Of a stretch of 64,000 nucleotides of DNA, positions 16,600-23,111 are shown in pieces (position 1 is the stretch's first letter; each line of letters starts with the position of its first letter). Both the position numbers and the translations under genes were made by a program. The notes beneath the pieces are model-generated. The model saw only the letters and a list, made by a program, of their open reading frames with translations. It made no database searches and was not told the origin of the DNA. Source of the DNA: Anaerolineaceae bacterium (GTDB lineage Bacteria; Chloroflexota; Anaerolineae; Anaerolineales; E44-bin32); contig CP070708.1 of NCBI GenBank assembly GCA_020350285.1, positions 1,785,222-1,849,221 on the forward strand, given 5' to 3'.

Positions 16600-17547
16600 T
16601 CACGTAGTCTCAGGTGAATCCATGCCTCGAATGAGCGAGATAAAAGCTTCCTCCATACGCGCCGGTGCCCTTCGTAAACCACGATACGAAATCTCAGCGT
16701 CCCTCAAAGTGGCCTCGATGAAGGGTAAACGCTCCTCCACTGAATCAAGAAATACGTGCAGCATCTCACCGTAGGTCTGTACCTCAAGCACACCTGGTAG
16801 CCCTTCGATCAACTTTGTTGTCCGACGCCAGTCTTCCGGTCGGAATTCAATGATCTCTCCCTCCACCATCTCGCGAATCTTTCGGGGCTGGTCACATATC
16901 ACCAACCGCCCACCATAGATCAGGCCAACCCTTGAACATCGATCAGCTTCATCCATATAAGGTGTGCTGATCACGATTGTTGTTCCAGCCATGTGCAGAT
17001 CGGTGAGGATGTCCCAAAACTCGCGACGGGAGACCGGGTCAACACCCGTGGTCGGTTCATCGAGGAGAAGGATCTTTGGTTCATGGATCAACGTGCAAGC
17101 CAATGCTAATTTCTTCTGCATACCACCTGAGAGGTGCGCCGCACGACGATCCTCAAACTCCGTCAAACGGGCGAAGGTCATTAGCCGTCGAACCCGCTCT
17201 TGCCTCACCTCACCCATAACATTGAAGATATCGGCAAAGAAAGCCAGGTTCTCTCGGACAGTCAGTTCACTGTACAAACTGAATTGTTGAGCCATGTACC
17301 CGATGATTGCCTTGACAGCCTCCGCGTCGCTGGCGAGATCGTGACCATCCACGGTGAGGGACCCCTCGGTGATGTCTAGCAACCCCGCAAGTAAACGCAG
17401 GATGGTCGTTTTCCCCGCACCATCAGGACCGACCAATCCAAAGATCTCTCCCCGTCTGATGGACAGGTCCAAACCATCAACCGCTTTAGTCTGGCGAAAG
17501 GTGCGGGTGAGGGATTTACTCTCGATGATGGGAGGCGTATCGTTCAT
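16600..17547 (-). CDS. ABC exporter ATP-binding protein (YbhF-like, first NBD)
   Basis: A 315-residue ATPase. Walker A is GPDGAGKTTILRLLAGLL. The Q-loop is GYMAQQFSLYSELTVRENL. The signature is LSGGMQKKLALA, and Walker B is ILLLDEPTTGVDPVSRREF with a switch segment STPYMDEADR, where the usual H-loop His is replaced by Pro-Tyr context (T-P-Y instead of T-H-Y). The missing histidine suggests an asymmetric, catalytically weaker site, as in several heteromeric exporters (inference). The C-terminal accessory region ends in RMEEAFISLIRG. Confidence 0.92.
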   Translation of the reverse strand: MNDTPPIIESKSLTRTFRQTKAVDGLDLSIRRGEIFGLVGPDGAGKTTILRLLAGLLDITEGSLTVDGHDLASDAEAVKAIIGYMAQQFSLYSELTVRENLAFFADIFNVMGEVRQERVRRLMTFARLTEFEDRRAAHLSGGMQKKLALACTLIHEPKILLLDEPTTGVDPVSRREFWDILTDLHMAGTTIVISTPYMDEADRCSRVGLIYGGRLVICDQPRKIREMVEGEIIEFRPEDWRRTTKLIEGLPGVLEVQTYGEMLHVFLDSVEERLPFIEATLRDAEISYRGLRRAPARMEEAFISLIRGMDSPETT

Positions 17548-17557
17548 GAGTAGTAGT

Positions 17558-17645
17558 AGGGATCAGAGATTAGGGATAAGGGATCAGGAAATTGTGTCGT
17601 CTACATGCTCTCTCCTGATCCCTGATTTTCAATCCCTAATCCCTT
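17558..17645. repeat. Inverted repeat of AGGGATCAG/ATTAGGGAT words
   Basis: The left arm at 17558-17591 and the right arm at 17613-17645 share the words GGGATCAGGA and ATTAGGGA in inverse orientation, so the spacer between the small membrane protein and the ABC ATPase can fold. There is no T-run, so read-through into the exporter genes is possible. Confidence 0.65.
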
Positions 17646-17650
17646 CTTTA

Positions 17651-17923
17651 TCACCCCTTCCTAATAATCCTCATAATCCACAGTGCGAGCAGCGCTACGA
17701 GTGCTGGCTCTAGCACCGCGGCGACAAACTTAAGCGTTCCTGTGATGCCGATCATGGGTAGCACATACCAATCGAGCAGCCCCGTGATCACAGATGCGAT
17801 GATCGCGACGGCATAATCCGTGAGTTCACCATACGGTCTGCGACCCTTCCAGATAGGGTCGGCGAGGGCTCCTGCCAACACACCAATCACAATCCAAATC
17901 AAGTAAAAAACAAGTGGGGGCAT
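17651..17923 (-). CDS. Small three-helix membrane protein (GlsB/YeaQ-like in appearance)
   Basis: A 90-residue protein with three hydrophobic segments (LVFYLIWIVIGVLAGALAD; AVAIIASVITGLLDWYVLPM; AAVLEPALVALLALWIMRII) and a short basic C-terminus. The G-x2-A-G near the first helix and overall size recall the GlsB/YeaQ transglycosylase-associated family, but the match is weak. It lies 24 bases downstream of the patatin gene and 100 bases upstream of the ABC ATPase, so it probably belongs to the same transcription unit. Confidence 0.65.
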   Translation of the reverse strand: MPPLVFYLIWIVIGVLAGALADPIWKGRRPYGELTDYAVAIIASVITGLLDWYVLPMIGITGTLKFVAAVLEPALVALLALWIMRIIRKG

Positions 17924-17947
17924 TATCCTCTCTCCTTCGATTGAATA

Positions 17948-18859
17948 TCAAGACACATCTTGGATACTGCTCCTACGAAACTTCGCTGTAACGCGTTCTA
18001 ACCACAACCGCCATTCCGGTAGGAGGACGAACGGTTCTGAGTCCAATTTCTTTTGAGTTAATTCCCGACCACGACGGAGTAAGGGCTCTGGCTGTTCGTA
18101 ATTCCAGAACTCCATCTTATCCGGTACAGACAGGTCGATCAGGTAGATAGGATACCCGACTGTCGTCGCCCACTCGGCCTCCATCTGTTTTAAATATTCC
18201 ATCATGAGAGAGAGGGCATAGCCACTGATACCGATCATGCCATGCGCGCCTTCAAGGGTACCGAGGGGGTAACTGATATCAAGGGCGACAATCTGCGTAG
18301 CCCCTCGCTCGATCGCTACTCGTAGAGGAAGTTTGGACAGCACCCCGCCATCCAGATAACGCTGCCCCCCCACCTCCCATGGCGGGAAATAAGGCGGAAT
18401 AGCTGTACTAGCCATTACTCCGTCCAGGATATGATCTTCTTTACGATCTCCGAACACCTCCAGCCGACCTGTTTCCATACTTACAGCGACGGTATAAACC
18501 TGTATCCCATGCATGGCTGCCAATTGGCTAAAAGTATCCACATTTTCCGGGAGTTTCTGTTTCAGGAACTCGGCCAACGGCTTGCTATCGATCAAACTAT
18601 CTTGCCTGGTGATCAGGCGACGGATGCTGGTGAACAAGCTCGGCATCCCCACCTGCTCTTCCCCTACTTCACACCAAGATTCTGATAAACGCTGGAGCCC
18701 TTCCAACGTCGGATCTGATGCAAAAGAGACCGCGTTCAATGCGCCAGCCGATGTCCCGACCACGAGTTGTGGGTGAAATCCAGTTTCCAGCAACACTTCC
18801 AAGGCGCCCACCTGCATGGCGCCAAAATTCCCTGCCCCACTCATCACCAGTGCAAGCAC
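17948..18859 (-). CDS. Patatin-like phospholipase
   Basis: A 303-residue serine hydrolase of the patatin/RssA family. The nucleophile elbow is GTSAG (near residue 37) and the catalytic Asp is in the YLDGGVLSKLPLRVA motif (~residue 168). The oxyanion loop reads GAGNFGAMQVG rather than the common GGGxRG, losing the usual arginine. There is no signal peptide, so it acts in the cytoplasm or on the inner leaflet. It begins 42 bases after the Ddn-like gene on the same strand. Within the TetR-controlled block it suggests lipid remodelling next to membrane export (inference). Confidence 0.9.
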   Translation of the reverse strand: MLALVMSGAGNFGAMQVGALEVLLETGFHPQLVVGTSAGALNAVSFASDPTLEGLQRLSESWCEVGEEQVGMPSLFTSIRRLITRQDSLIDSKPLAEFLKQKLPENVDTFSQLAAMHGIQVYTVAVSMETGRLEVFGDRKEDHILDGVMASTAIPPYFPPWEVGGQRYLDGGVLSKLPLRVAIERGATQIVALDISYPLGTLEGAHGMIGISGYALSLMMEYLKQMEAEWATTVGYPIYLIDLSVPDKMEFWNYEQPEPLLRRGRELTQKKLDSEPFVLLPEWRLWLERVTAKFRRSSIQDVS

Positions 18860-18901
18860 ATCAATTGCCCTCCAATCTGGTTACCTTCACCAGACAAGTG
18901 A

Positions 18902-19387
18902 TCAGCCTTCACGCGATCGGAAACGAACCACAAGGAGTTGTCGAGCCAGTTCACGATAGCCCTGCTCGGAACCATCAACCTGGTAACCAATTAAACGAGG
19001 CAATTCGCGTGCGGCGTACGGAGAACTTCGGGCGTAATCCACAACCTCGCTTTCTGCATCAGCCACTGGTAAGAACTCCGCCGTCACCGGTAATTGACGA
19101 CCTCCGACTGTGATCTCCGCCTCCGGATGCGCGCGAAGATTGCGAACCCAATCAGACTCCTCACCGAAACCGGCAAGCACATAGTGCGCCTCTTCAGCTT
19201 CATCATGTCGAATAACCTCAAGTACTGCGTACCGTGGTCGTCCACTGATTCGACCTCTATGCCTCAGCATAAGGAAGCGTCCACCCAACAACCGTCCTAA
19301 GCCAACCTTATAAAGAAGGATCGGAAAGCGGTAGAGAAGTCGGCTTAGACCACGTGGGGGTCTAACTTGGCGGATTTGTTCAGCCAC
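18902..19387 (-). CDS. Ddn-like F420-dependent nitroreductase family protein
   Basis: A 161-residue split-barrel protein of the deazaflavin-dependent nitroreductase (Ddn/Rv3547) family. Key stretches are LGGRFLMLRHRGRISGRPRY, then HYVLAGFGEESDWVRNLRAHPEAEITVGG, with a helical C-terminus ending RELPRLIGYQ...QLLVVRF. The start is GTG 19387, seven bases after GGAGG and overlapping the ferredoxin stop (GTGGCTGA); the longer frame to 19462 lies inside the ferredoxin gene. Members use F420 or flavin. The overlap suggests tight coupling with the ferredoxin and the HgcA-like protein. Confidence 0.85.
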   Translation of the reverse strand: MAEQIRQVRPPRGLSRLLYRFPILLYKVGLGRLLGGRFLMLRHRGRISGRPRYAVLEVIRHDEAEEAHYVLAGFGEESDWVRNLRAHPEAEITVGGRQLPVTAEFLPVADAESEVVDYARSSPYAARELPRLIGYQVDGSEQGYRELARQLLVVRFRSREG

Positions 19388-19643
19388 CGGGGACCTCCAA
19401 TTCAATAGCACCCTCTGGACACTGGAGCACACAGGCACCACAAGCGATGCAGCGTTCTCCATGATGGAAGATGACCACTGATCCCTCGTAATCCGGTTCC
19501 CAGCAATCTACAGGACAAACTTCGTAGCACTCCCAAACACCCGAACACCGTTCAGGATCGAAGCGAATTTCTAGCTTTCTCAGTGTGCGAGCGAGATTCC
19601 AATGTTCTCCAATCAACGATCGTAGCGTTGGGCCTTCGGTCAT
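19380..19643 (-). CDS. Dicluster ferredoxin, HgcB-like partner
   Basis: An 87-residue protein from ATG 19643, which has GGAGG/GAAGG upstream and begins five bases after the stop of the HgcA-like gene. The second motif is canonical (C65-I-A-C68-G-A-C71-V-L-Q-C75-P). In the first the second cysteine is valine (C33-S-G-V36-W-E-C39-Y-E-V-C43-P) and an extra Cys47 follows. That pattern fits either a 3Fe-4S cluster or a rearranged 4Fe-4S cluster. The vicinal C-terminal cysteines of true HgcB are absent. Its position directly after an HgcA-like gene supports a role as its electron donor for corrinoid reduction (inference). Confidence 0.88.
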   Translation of the reverse strand: MTEGPTLRSLIGEHWNLARTLRKLEIRFDPERCSGVWECYEVCPVDCWEPDYEGSVVIFHHGERCIACGACVLQCPEGAIELEVPGG

Positions 19644-19648
19644 TGCCT

Positions 19649-21271
19649 TCACCTCCACCCCAAAGCTTGAGGAACTAGCCAGTAGGTCAAGCCAAGTGCT
19701 GCGACGATGATCACTTCCCATCCCCAATTAGCCTGCTCACCGCGCATTCGTGGCGACATCCCTTGTAGTTCAGCCGCGGTAAATACCGATAACCCGATAA
19801 GACCCAGCGACCAGTTGAAGATCCGTGGCCACGGTAATGGTTCCCAAAGTAGAACGTAAGTCGCCAGTCCGGCTAAAGCGATTAATGCCAACGGAAGGCT
19901 TTTCATCAAGCCATCTCGACCCGGTAACCAAGGATGGATGACAGCATAGAAGTACGAAAGACCAACCAAGCTGATAAATATCGGCCAAAAGAGCTCCCGT
20001 AAGAAGATGGCTACAGGGATTAGGATGATCAAACCGTAAAAACCGAGTGTCGCGGTCACCATTTCCAGACGGTCCTTGAGCGGGAATCGGACCCACCGCA
20101 TAGCATCGGTTTTATCCTTGCCAGCGACGAGATAATCCGGTAGGTCCTCAGCACGGACAGGTCCCCAATGAACTTCCCAACTTGCCTCACGGCGGATAAG
20201 CCAGCCATCGACGCCATTAGCGCATAATTGCGGCAGAATAAGGTCACGATGGTGTACGATCTCCTCCAATTCGCTCACCCGTAGCGCACCGATTACCCGC
20301 TCAGCATTGAGAAAACCACCTCCGGCCGCACACCATACGTTGATCCCCGCTGAGTCAACGACCAATACCCACGCACTTACCTTCCCTTCGATCGCCTGCA
20401 CAAGGCGACGCACCGTCAAATCAAAATTTCCCGTCACCAGCACCACCGAGTTTGGATCCGGTCGACCGACGGCGTACAAGCCTGGTTCGATCTTCGGATA
20501 GGGCGGTAGTATTCGAAAGAACGTCGCCCAAATGTCGATTAATAGGGTACGTAAACTAGTGTGATGCTGAAGTCGACCTAGGACCGTTCTTGGGAAAGCC
20601 ATACCACCAGGCTCTTTGCCTGGGGAAGCGATCATGAGTTGTAGACTTCCACCGAGTTCCGAGGCGATCACCTCGGTGGTATATCCAGCATGCGAGAGGG
20701 TGGTTGTGAAATCTCTCAAAGGATGAGTGGTAGTGCGAGTCAGCAACCACGTTAAGAACCTGAGGGGAATTCGGACGGCGGAATAGAACAATCGAGCGGC
20801 CAGCTTCTCTGGCAGTACCTCGTCCAAAATCGCTAATCTACCGCCCTGAGCCAAAAGGGTCAGGCATGTCTTGAGCACATACGCTCGTACTTGAGTTGTC
20901 ATCTCACTAAAGGTCAGGCTACTCACAATCAACTCGAAAGAACCACCATCAAAGTGATCACCAACCAGCGCAGCATCTAGTACTTTGAACTCCACCCTAT
21001 CCGCAAGTCCAGCCTGATCAACCTTTCGCTCGGCCTCTGCCAGCATAGGTGGGGAGATATCGATCGCCGTTACTTCCGCGCCAGCCTGCGCCATGATCAA
21101 TGTAAGTTCTCCTGTGCCACACCCGATCTCAAGGACACGTGTCTCCTCAAAGATCAGATGATGGACGATCTGCGCCTGAAGAGAACCCAATTTGCCCAAG
21201 GTAAGCAGTTGGATACCTCGGTCGTAATCCTGTGGTCGCCTCTCGAGCCACTTCATGAACACTGTCGCCAT
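19649..21271 (-). CDS. SAM methyltransferase fused to HgcA-like corrinoid membrane protein
   Basis: A 540-residue fusion. Residues ~20-215 are a class I SAM-dependent methyltransferase (motif I VLEIGCGTGELT at 46-57, acidic D71 after motif I, post-motifs to FTTTLSHAGYTTEVI). Residues ~255-385 match the HgcA corrinoid-binding domain: EPGLYAVGRPDPNSVVLVTG, then AWVLVVDSAGINVWCAAGGG, in which Cys314 sits where HgcA has its cobalt-ligating cap-helix cysteine. The HgcA consensus ends GK; here the lysine is glycine. Residues ~405-540 form five membrane helices with a QGMSP loop like that between the last two HgcA helices. It abuts the TetR stop (TAAATG) and precedes the HgcB-like ferredoxin. Confidence 0.88.
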   Translation of the reverse strand: MATVFMKWLERRPQDYDRGIQLLTLGKLGSLQAQIVHHLIFEETRVLEIGCGTGELTLIMAQAGAEVTAIDISPPMLAEAERKVDQAGLADRVEFKVLDAALVGDHFDGGSFELIVSSLTFSEMTTQVRAYVLKTCLTLLAQGGRLAILDEVLPEKLAARLFYSAVRIPLRFLTWLLTRTTTHPLRDFTTTLSHAGYTTEVIASELGGSLQLMIASPGKEPGGMAFPRTVLGRLQHHTSLRTLLIDIWATFFRILPPYPKIEPGLYAVGRPDPNSVVLVTGNFDLTVRRLVQAIEGKVSAWVLVVDSAGINVWCAAGGGFLNAERVIGALRVSELEEIVHHRDLILPQLCANGVDGWLIRREASWEVHWGPVRAEDLPDYLVAGKDKTDAMRWVRFPLKDRLEMVTATLGFYGLIILIPVAIFLRELFWPIFISLVGLSYFYAVIHPWLPGRDGLMKSLPLALIALAGLATYVLLWEPLPWPRIFNWSLGLIGLSVFTAAELQGMSPRMRGEQANWGWEVIIVAALGLTYWLVPQALGWR

Positions 21272-21877
21272 TTACCGCTCCGGAGACCGAAAACGATCCA
21301 AGAGAAGCTTCGCAGGCAACTCACTGATGCCCTCCCAATCGACCCAGTCTGGATCAACAAACCAGAGCATCGCCAGACCTTCCCCGAGGCCGATGAACGC
21401 TAACGCAGCTTCGTTAGGATCGAGATCGACAAACTCACCCGAATCCAAGCCCTGCTGCAATATCTGAGAGAGCAATCGATGGTAGCGCTGATAATACTCG
21501 CCTAATTTCGTTCGCACAGACTTCCTTCGCGCAGCTAAGGCGACGAATTCATAGATCAGAGGCATCAAGTGTTGGAAGCGGGTCATCTCTTGCACCACGA
21601 CCCGTGTGAGTTGTTCTAGACGTTCGCTGGCCGTTCCCTCGGCGTCAACGAGCTTCTCAAACTGAGCCATCTCCCCCATAAAAACACGATCGAGCAAGGC
21701 TATGATGATGGCGTCCTTACTCTTGTAATACCAATATAGAGCGCCCTTCGAGAGACCAGATTCGACCACGATGTCATCCATCCTGGCCTTATTGAAGCCG
21801 CGACGGTTGAAGACCTTCTCGGCGGCGTTGAGGATTTGTTCTCGTCTCTCAGCAGTGAGATTAGATTTTGGGGGCAT
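21272..21877 (-). CDS. TetR/AcrR-family transcriptional repressor
   Basis: A 201-residue regulator from ATG 21877; the open frame extends to 21922 but that includes the operator and -10 box. The N-terminal helix-turn-helix is ILNAAEKVFNRRGFNKARMDDIVVESGLSKGALYWYYKSKDAI. The C-terminal ligand domain is all-helical and ends with a W/F-rich stretch (GLAMLWFVDPDWVDWEGI) that suggests a hydrophobic ligand. It is first in a twelve-gene block containing an exporter, the arrangement expected of an autoregulated efflux regulator (compare CecR and ybhGFSR). Confidence 0.93.
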   Translation of the reverse strand: MPPKSNLTAERREQILNAAEKVFNRRGFNKARMDDIVVESGLSKGALYWYYKSKDAIIIALLDRVFMGEMAQFEKLVDAEGTASERLEQLTRVVVQEMTRFQHLMPLIYEFVALAARRKSVRTKLGEYYQRYHRLLSQILQQGLDSGEFVDLDPNEAALAFIGLGEGLAMLWFVDPDWVDWEGISELPAKLLLDRFRSPER

Positions 21878-21880
21878 AAT

Positions 21881-21898
21881 AGACTGACCAGTCGGTCT
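21881..21898 (-). promoter_or_regulatory. Palindromic TetR operator
   Basis: The 18-base near-palindrome AGACTGACCAGTCGGTCT has one mismatched pair and resembles many TetR-family operators of the GACCGACYGGTC type. It begins four bases upstream of the TetR ATG and covers the predicted transcription start. Occupancy would block initiation, so autorepression of the whole block is likely. Confidence 0.8.
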
Positions 21899-21904
21899 GC
21901 TATC

Positions 21905-21932
21905 AGTATAAGGCGGATTCATTGACTGTCAA
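21905..21932 (-). promoter_or_regulatory. Strong sigma-70 promoter of the TetR-HgcA-like-exporter block
   Basis: On the minus strand TTGACA (21932-21927), a 16-base spacer and TATACT (21910-21905). The predicted start falls at about 21899-21896, inside or at the edge of the operator, giving a leader of roughly 20 bases without a clear Shine-Dalgarno. Confidence 0.85.
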
Positions 21933-22091
21933 GTCAAACATCCAGGGAGGACAAGTAGCTATCCCGTATACGCTCCTGAAATATTTGTTGGAATCTTCAG
22001 CGTGTCGGTCGGCGAGAGTTCCCCCGGAATCCCCTACCCGCATCCATTTCTACCAGGTCGATAAAAGTGCTCTGTTGCCAACACGCTGTGC

Positions 22092-22097
22092 TATAAT
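22092..22097 (+). promoter_or_regulatory. -10 box of a predicted leaderless promoter
   Basis: An extended -10 element TGCTATAAT ends six bases before the ATG at 22104. A start point at the normal distance would be the A of the ATG itself. No Shine-Dalgarno precedes that ATG. The -35 region is weak. Confidence 0.6.
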
Positions 22098-22103
22098 CCC
22101 GCC

Positions 22104-22874
22104 ATGTCTAAGCAGAGAGAACGACCTAATCATTCAGATCCGGAACATGAAACACCGATAAAAGAGGTTGGGATGCGGATCCCCCAGAACCACCTCTTCA
22201 CCGGATTGTTGGCTTTTTTGGCCTTCGTCGTAGGGATAACCGGTGGTTATCTCATCTGGGGTCGAGGAGCCACGAGGCCGGAGGGAGAAACGGTCTCCCA
22301 AACCCCACCGCCTCAACCGACAGCTCAACAAGCAGAAATCCCCGGCGAGACAGAAGCTCCCATGCGTTTTCCGGTCGGCGTCGACGACGACCCCGCTTTT
22401 GGTCCAGTGGATGCCCCAATCACGATCATCGAATTCGCCGATTTCAATTGCGGATATTGCCGCAGATTTTTCGAACAAACCCTCAATCCATTGCTGGATG
22501 CTTATCCAAACCAAATCCGGTTTGTATTCCGAGACCTGCCTCTTGTGGGCGGTTTCGAAGCAGCCCAGGCAGCCGAGTGCGCTGATGAGCAAGGCGCTTT
22601 TTGGGAGTACCATGATTTGCTTTTCACGTCGGGTCTCGGTGAAGGACGACCTTCCTTCATCCAATATGCAGAGGAATTAGAGCTCGATTCGGAAGCATTA
22701 TCAGAATGTCTTGAGCAGGGACGATACGCGTCGGAAGTTGAAGCGGACGCACAATTTGCCCTCAACCTTGGGGCAACAGGAGTACCGCTCTTCTTCATCA
22801 ATGGGATCCCCTTGGTTGGCGCTCAGCCACTACCTGTATTTATGCAAATCATCGATGAAGAATTAGGCGGGTGA
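22104..22874 (+). CDS. DsbA-like thioredoxin-fold thiol oxidoreductase, membrane-anchored
   Basis: A 256-residue protein with a single N-terminal membrane anchor (residues ~31-52), a PTQ-rich linker and a DsbA/DsbG-type domain. The active site is C116-G-Y-C119 after EFADFNCGYC, and the cis-proline loop is TGVPLFFING. It probably works outside the membrane in disulfide formation or reduction. The start is uncertain: ATG 22104 fits a leaderless mRNA, while ATG 22173 has a GAGGT site four bases upstream and would still keep the anchor. It diverges from the TetR promoter. Confidence 0.9.
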   Translation: MSKQRERPNHSDPEHETPIKEVGMRIPQNHLFTGLLAFLAFVVGITGGYLIWGRGATRPEGETVSQTPPPQPTAQQAEIPGETEAPMRFPVGVDDDPAFGPVDAPITIIEFADFNCGYCRRFFEQTLNPLLDAYPNQIRFVFRDLPLVGGFEAAQAAECADEQGAFWEYHDLLFTSGLGEGRPSFIQYAEELELDSEALSECLEQGRYASEVEADAQFALNLGATGVPLFFINGIPLVGAQPLPVFMQIIDEELGG

Positions 22875-22905
22875 TTCAGGCGACCATTTATCGTTCAATA
22901 TTAAG

Positions 22906-22933
22906 TAGGGACGCAATGAATTGCGCCCCTACA
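22906..22933. repeat. GTAGGGGCG-type palindrome
   Basis: GTAGGGACGCAAT/ATTGCGCCCCTAC with two central bases and one mismatch. It belongs to the same family as the palindromes at 37055-37086, 37198-37225 and 37249-37276. Confidence 0.7.
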
Positions 22934-22952
22934 ATGGTTTGGTCTATGGATA

Positions 22953-22985
22953 CCTCCCCGCGCGCTTCGAGCTCGCGGGGAGGTT
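22953..22985. repeat. ACCTCCCCGCG hairpin
   Basis: ACCTCCCCGCG and CGCGGGGAGGT flank an 11-base loop that is itself partly complementary. It lies in the 237-base gap between the DsbA-like gene and the convergent EEP gene. There is no T-run on either strand, but it may help separate the two convergent transcripts. Confidence 0.7.
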
Positions 22986-23111
22986 ACTCCAATGCAGTCG
23001 CACCCTTTAGGGTGCGTAAAGATCTTCCAGCAAGCTAGACTCCCATGTCCGATTATCGGCGGCGTGGGAGCCGCCTCTATTGTACAAAGAAGCCAAACCA
23101 AAATCCTCTTC

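Noticed and set aside
19380..21271. Canonical mercury methylation genes hgcA/hgcB
   Set aside because: The cap motif has GGG instead of GKG, the following TFGT is not conserved, the ferredoxin lacks the terminal Cys pair and one ligand, and an extra methyltransferase is fused. The gene names were therefore not assigned.
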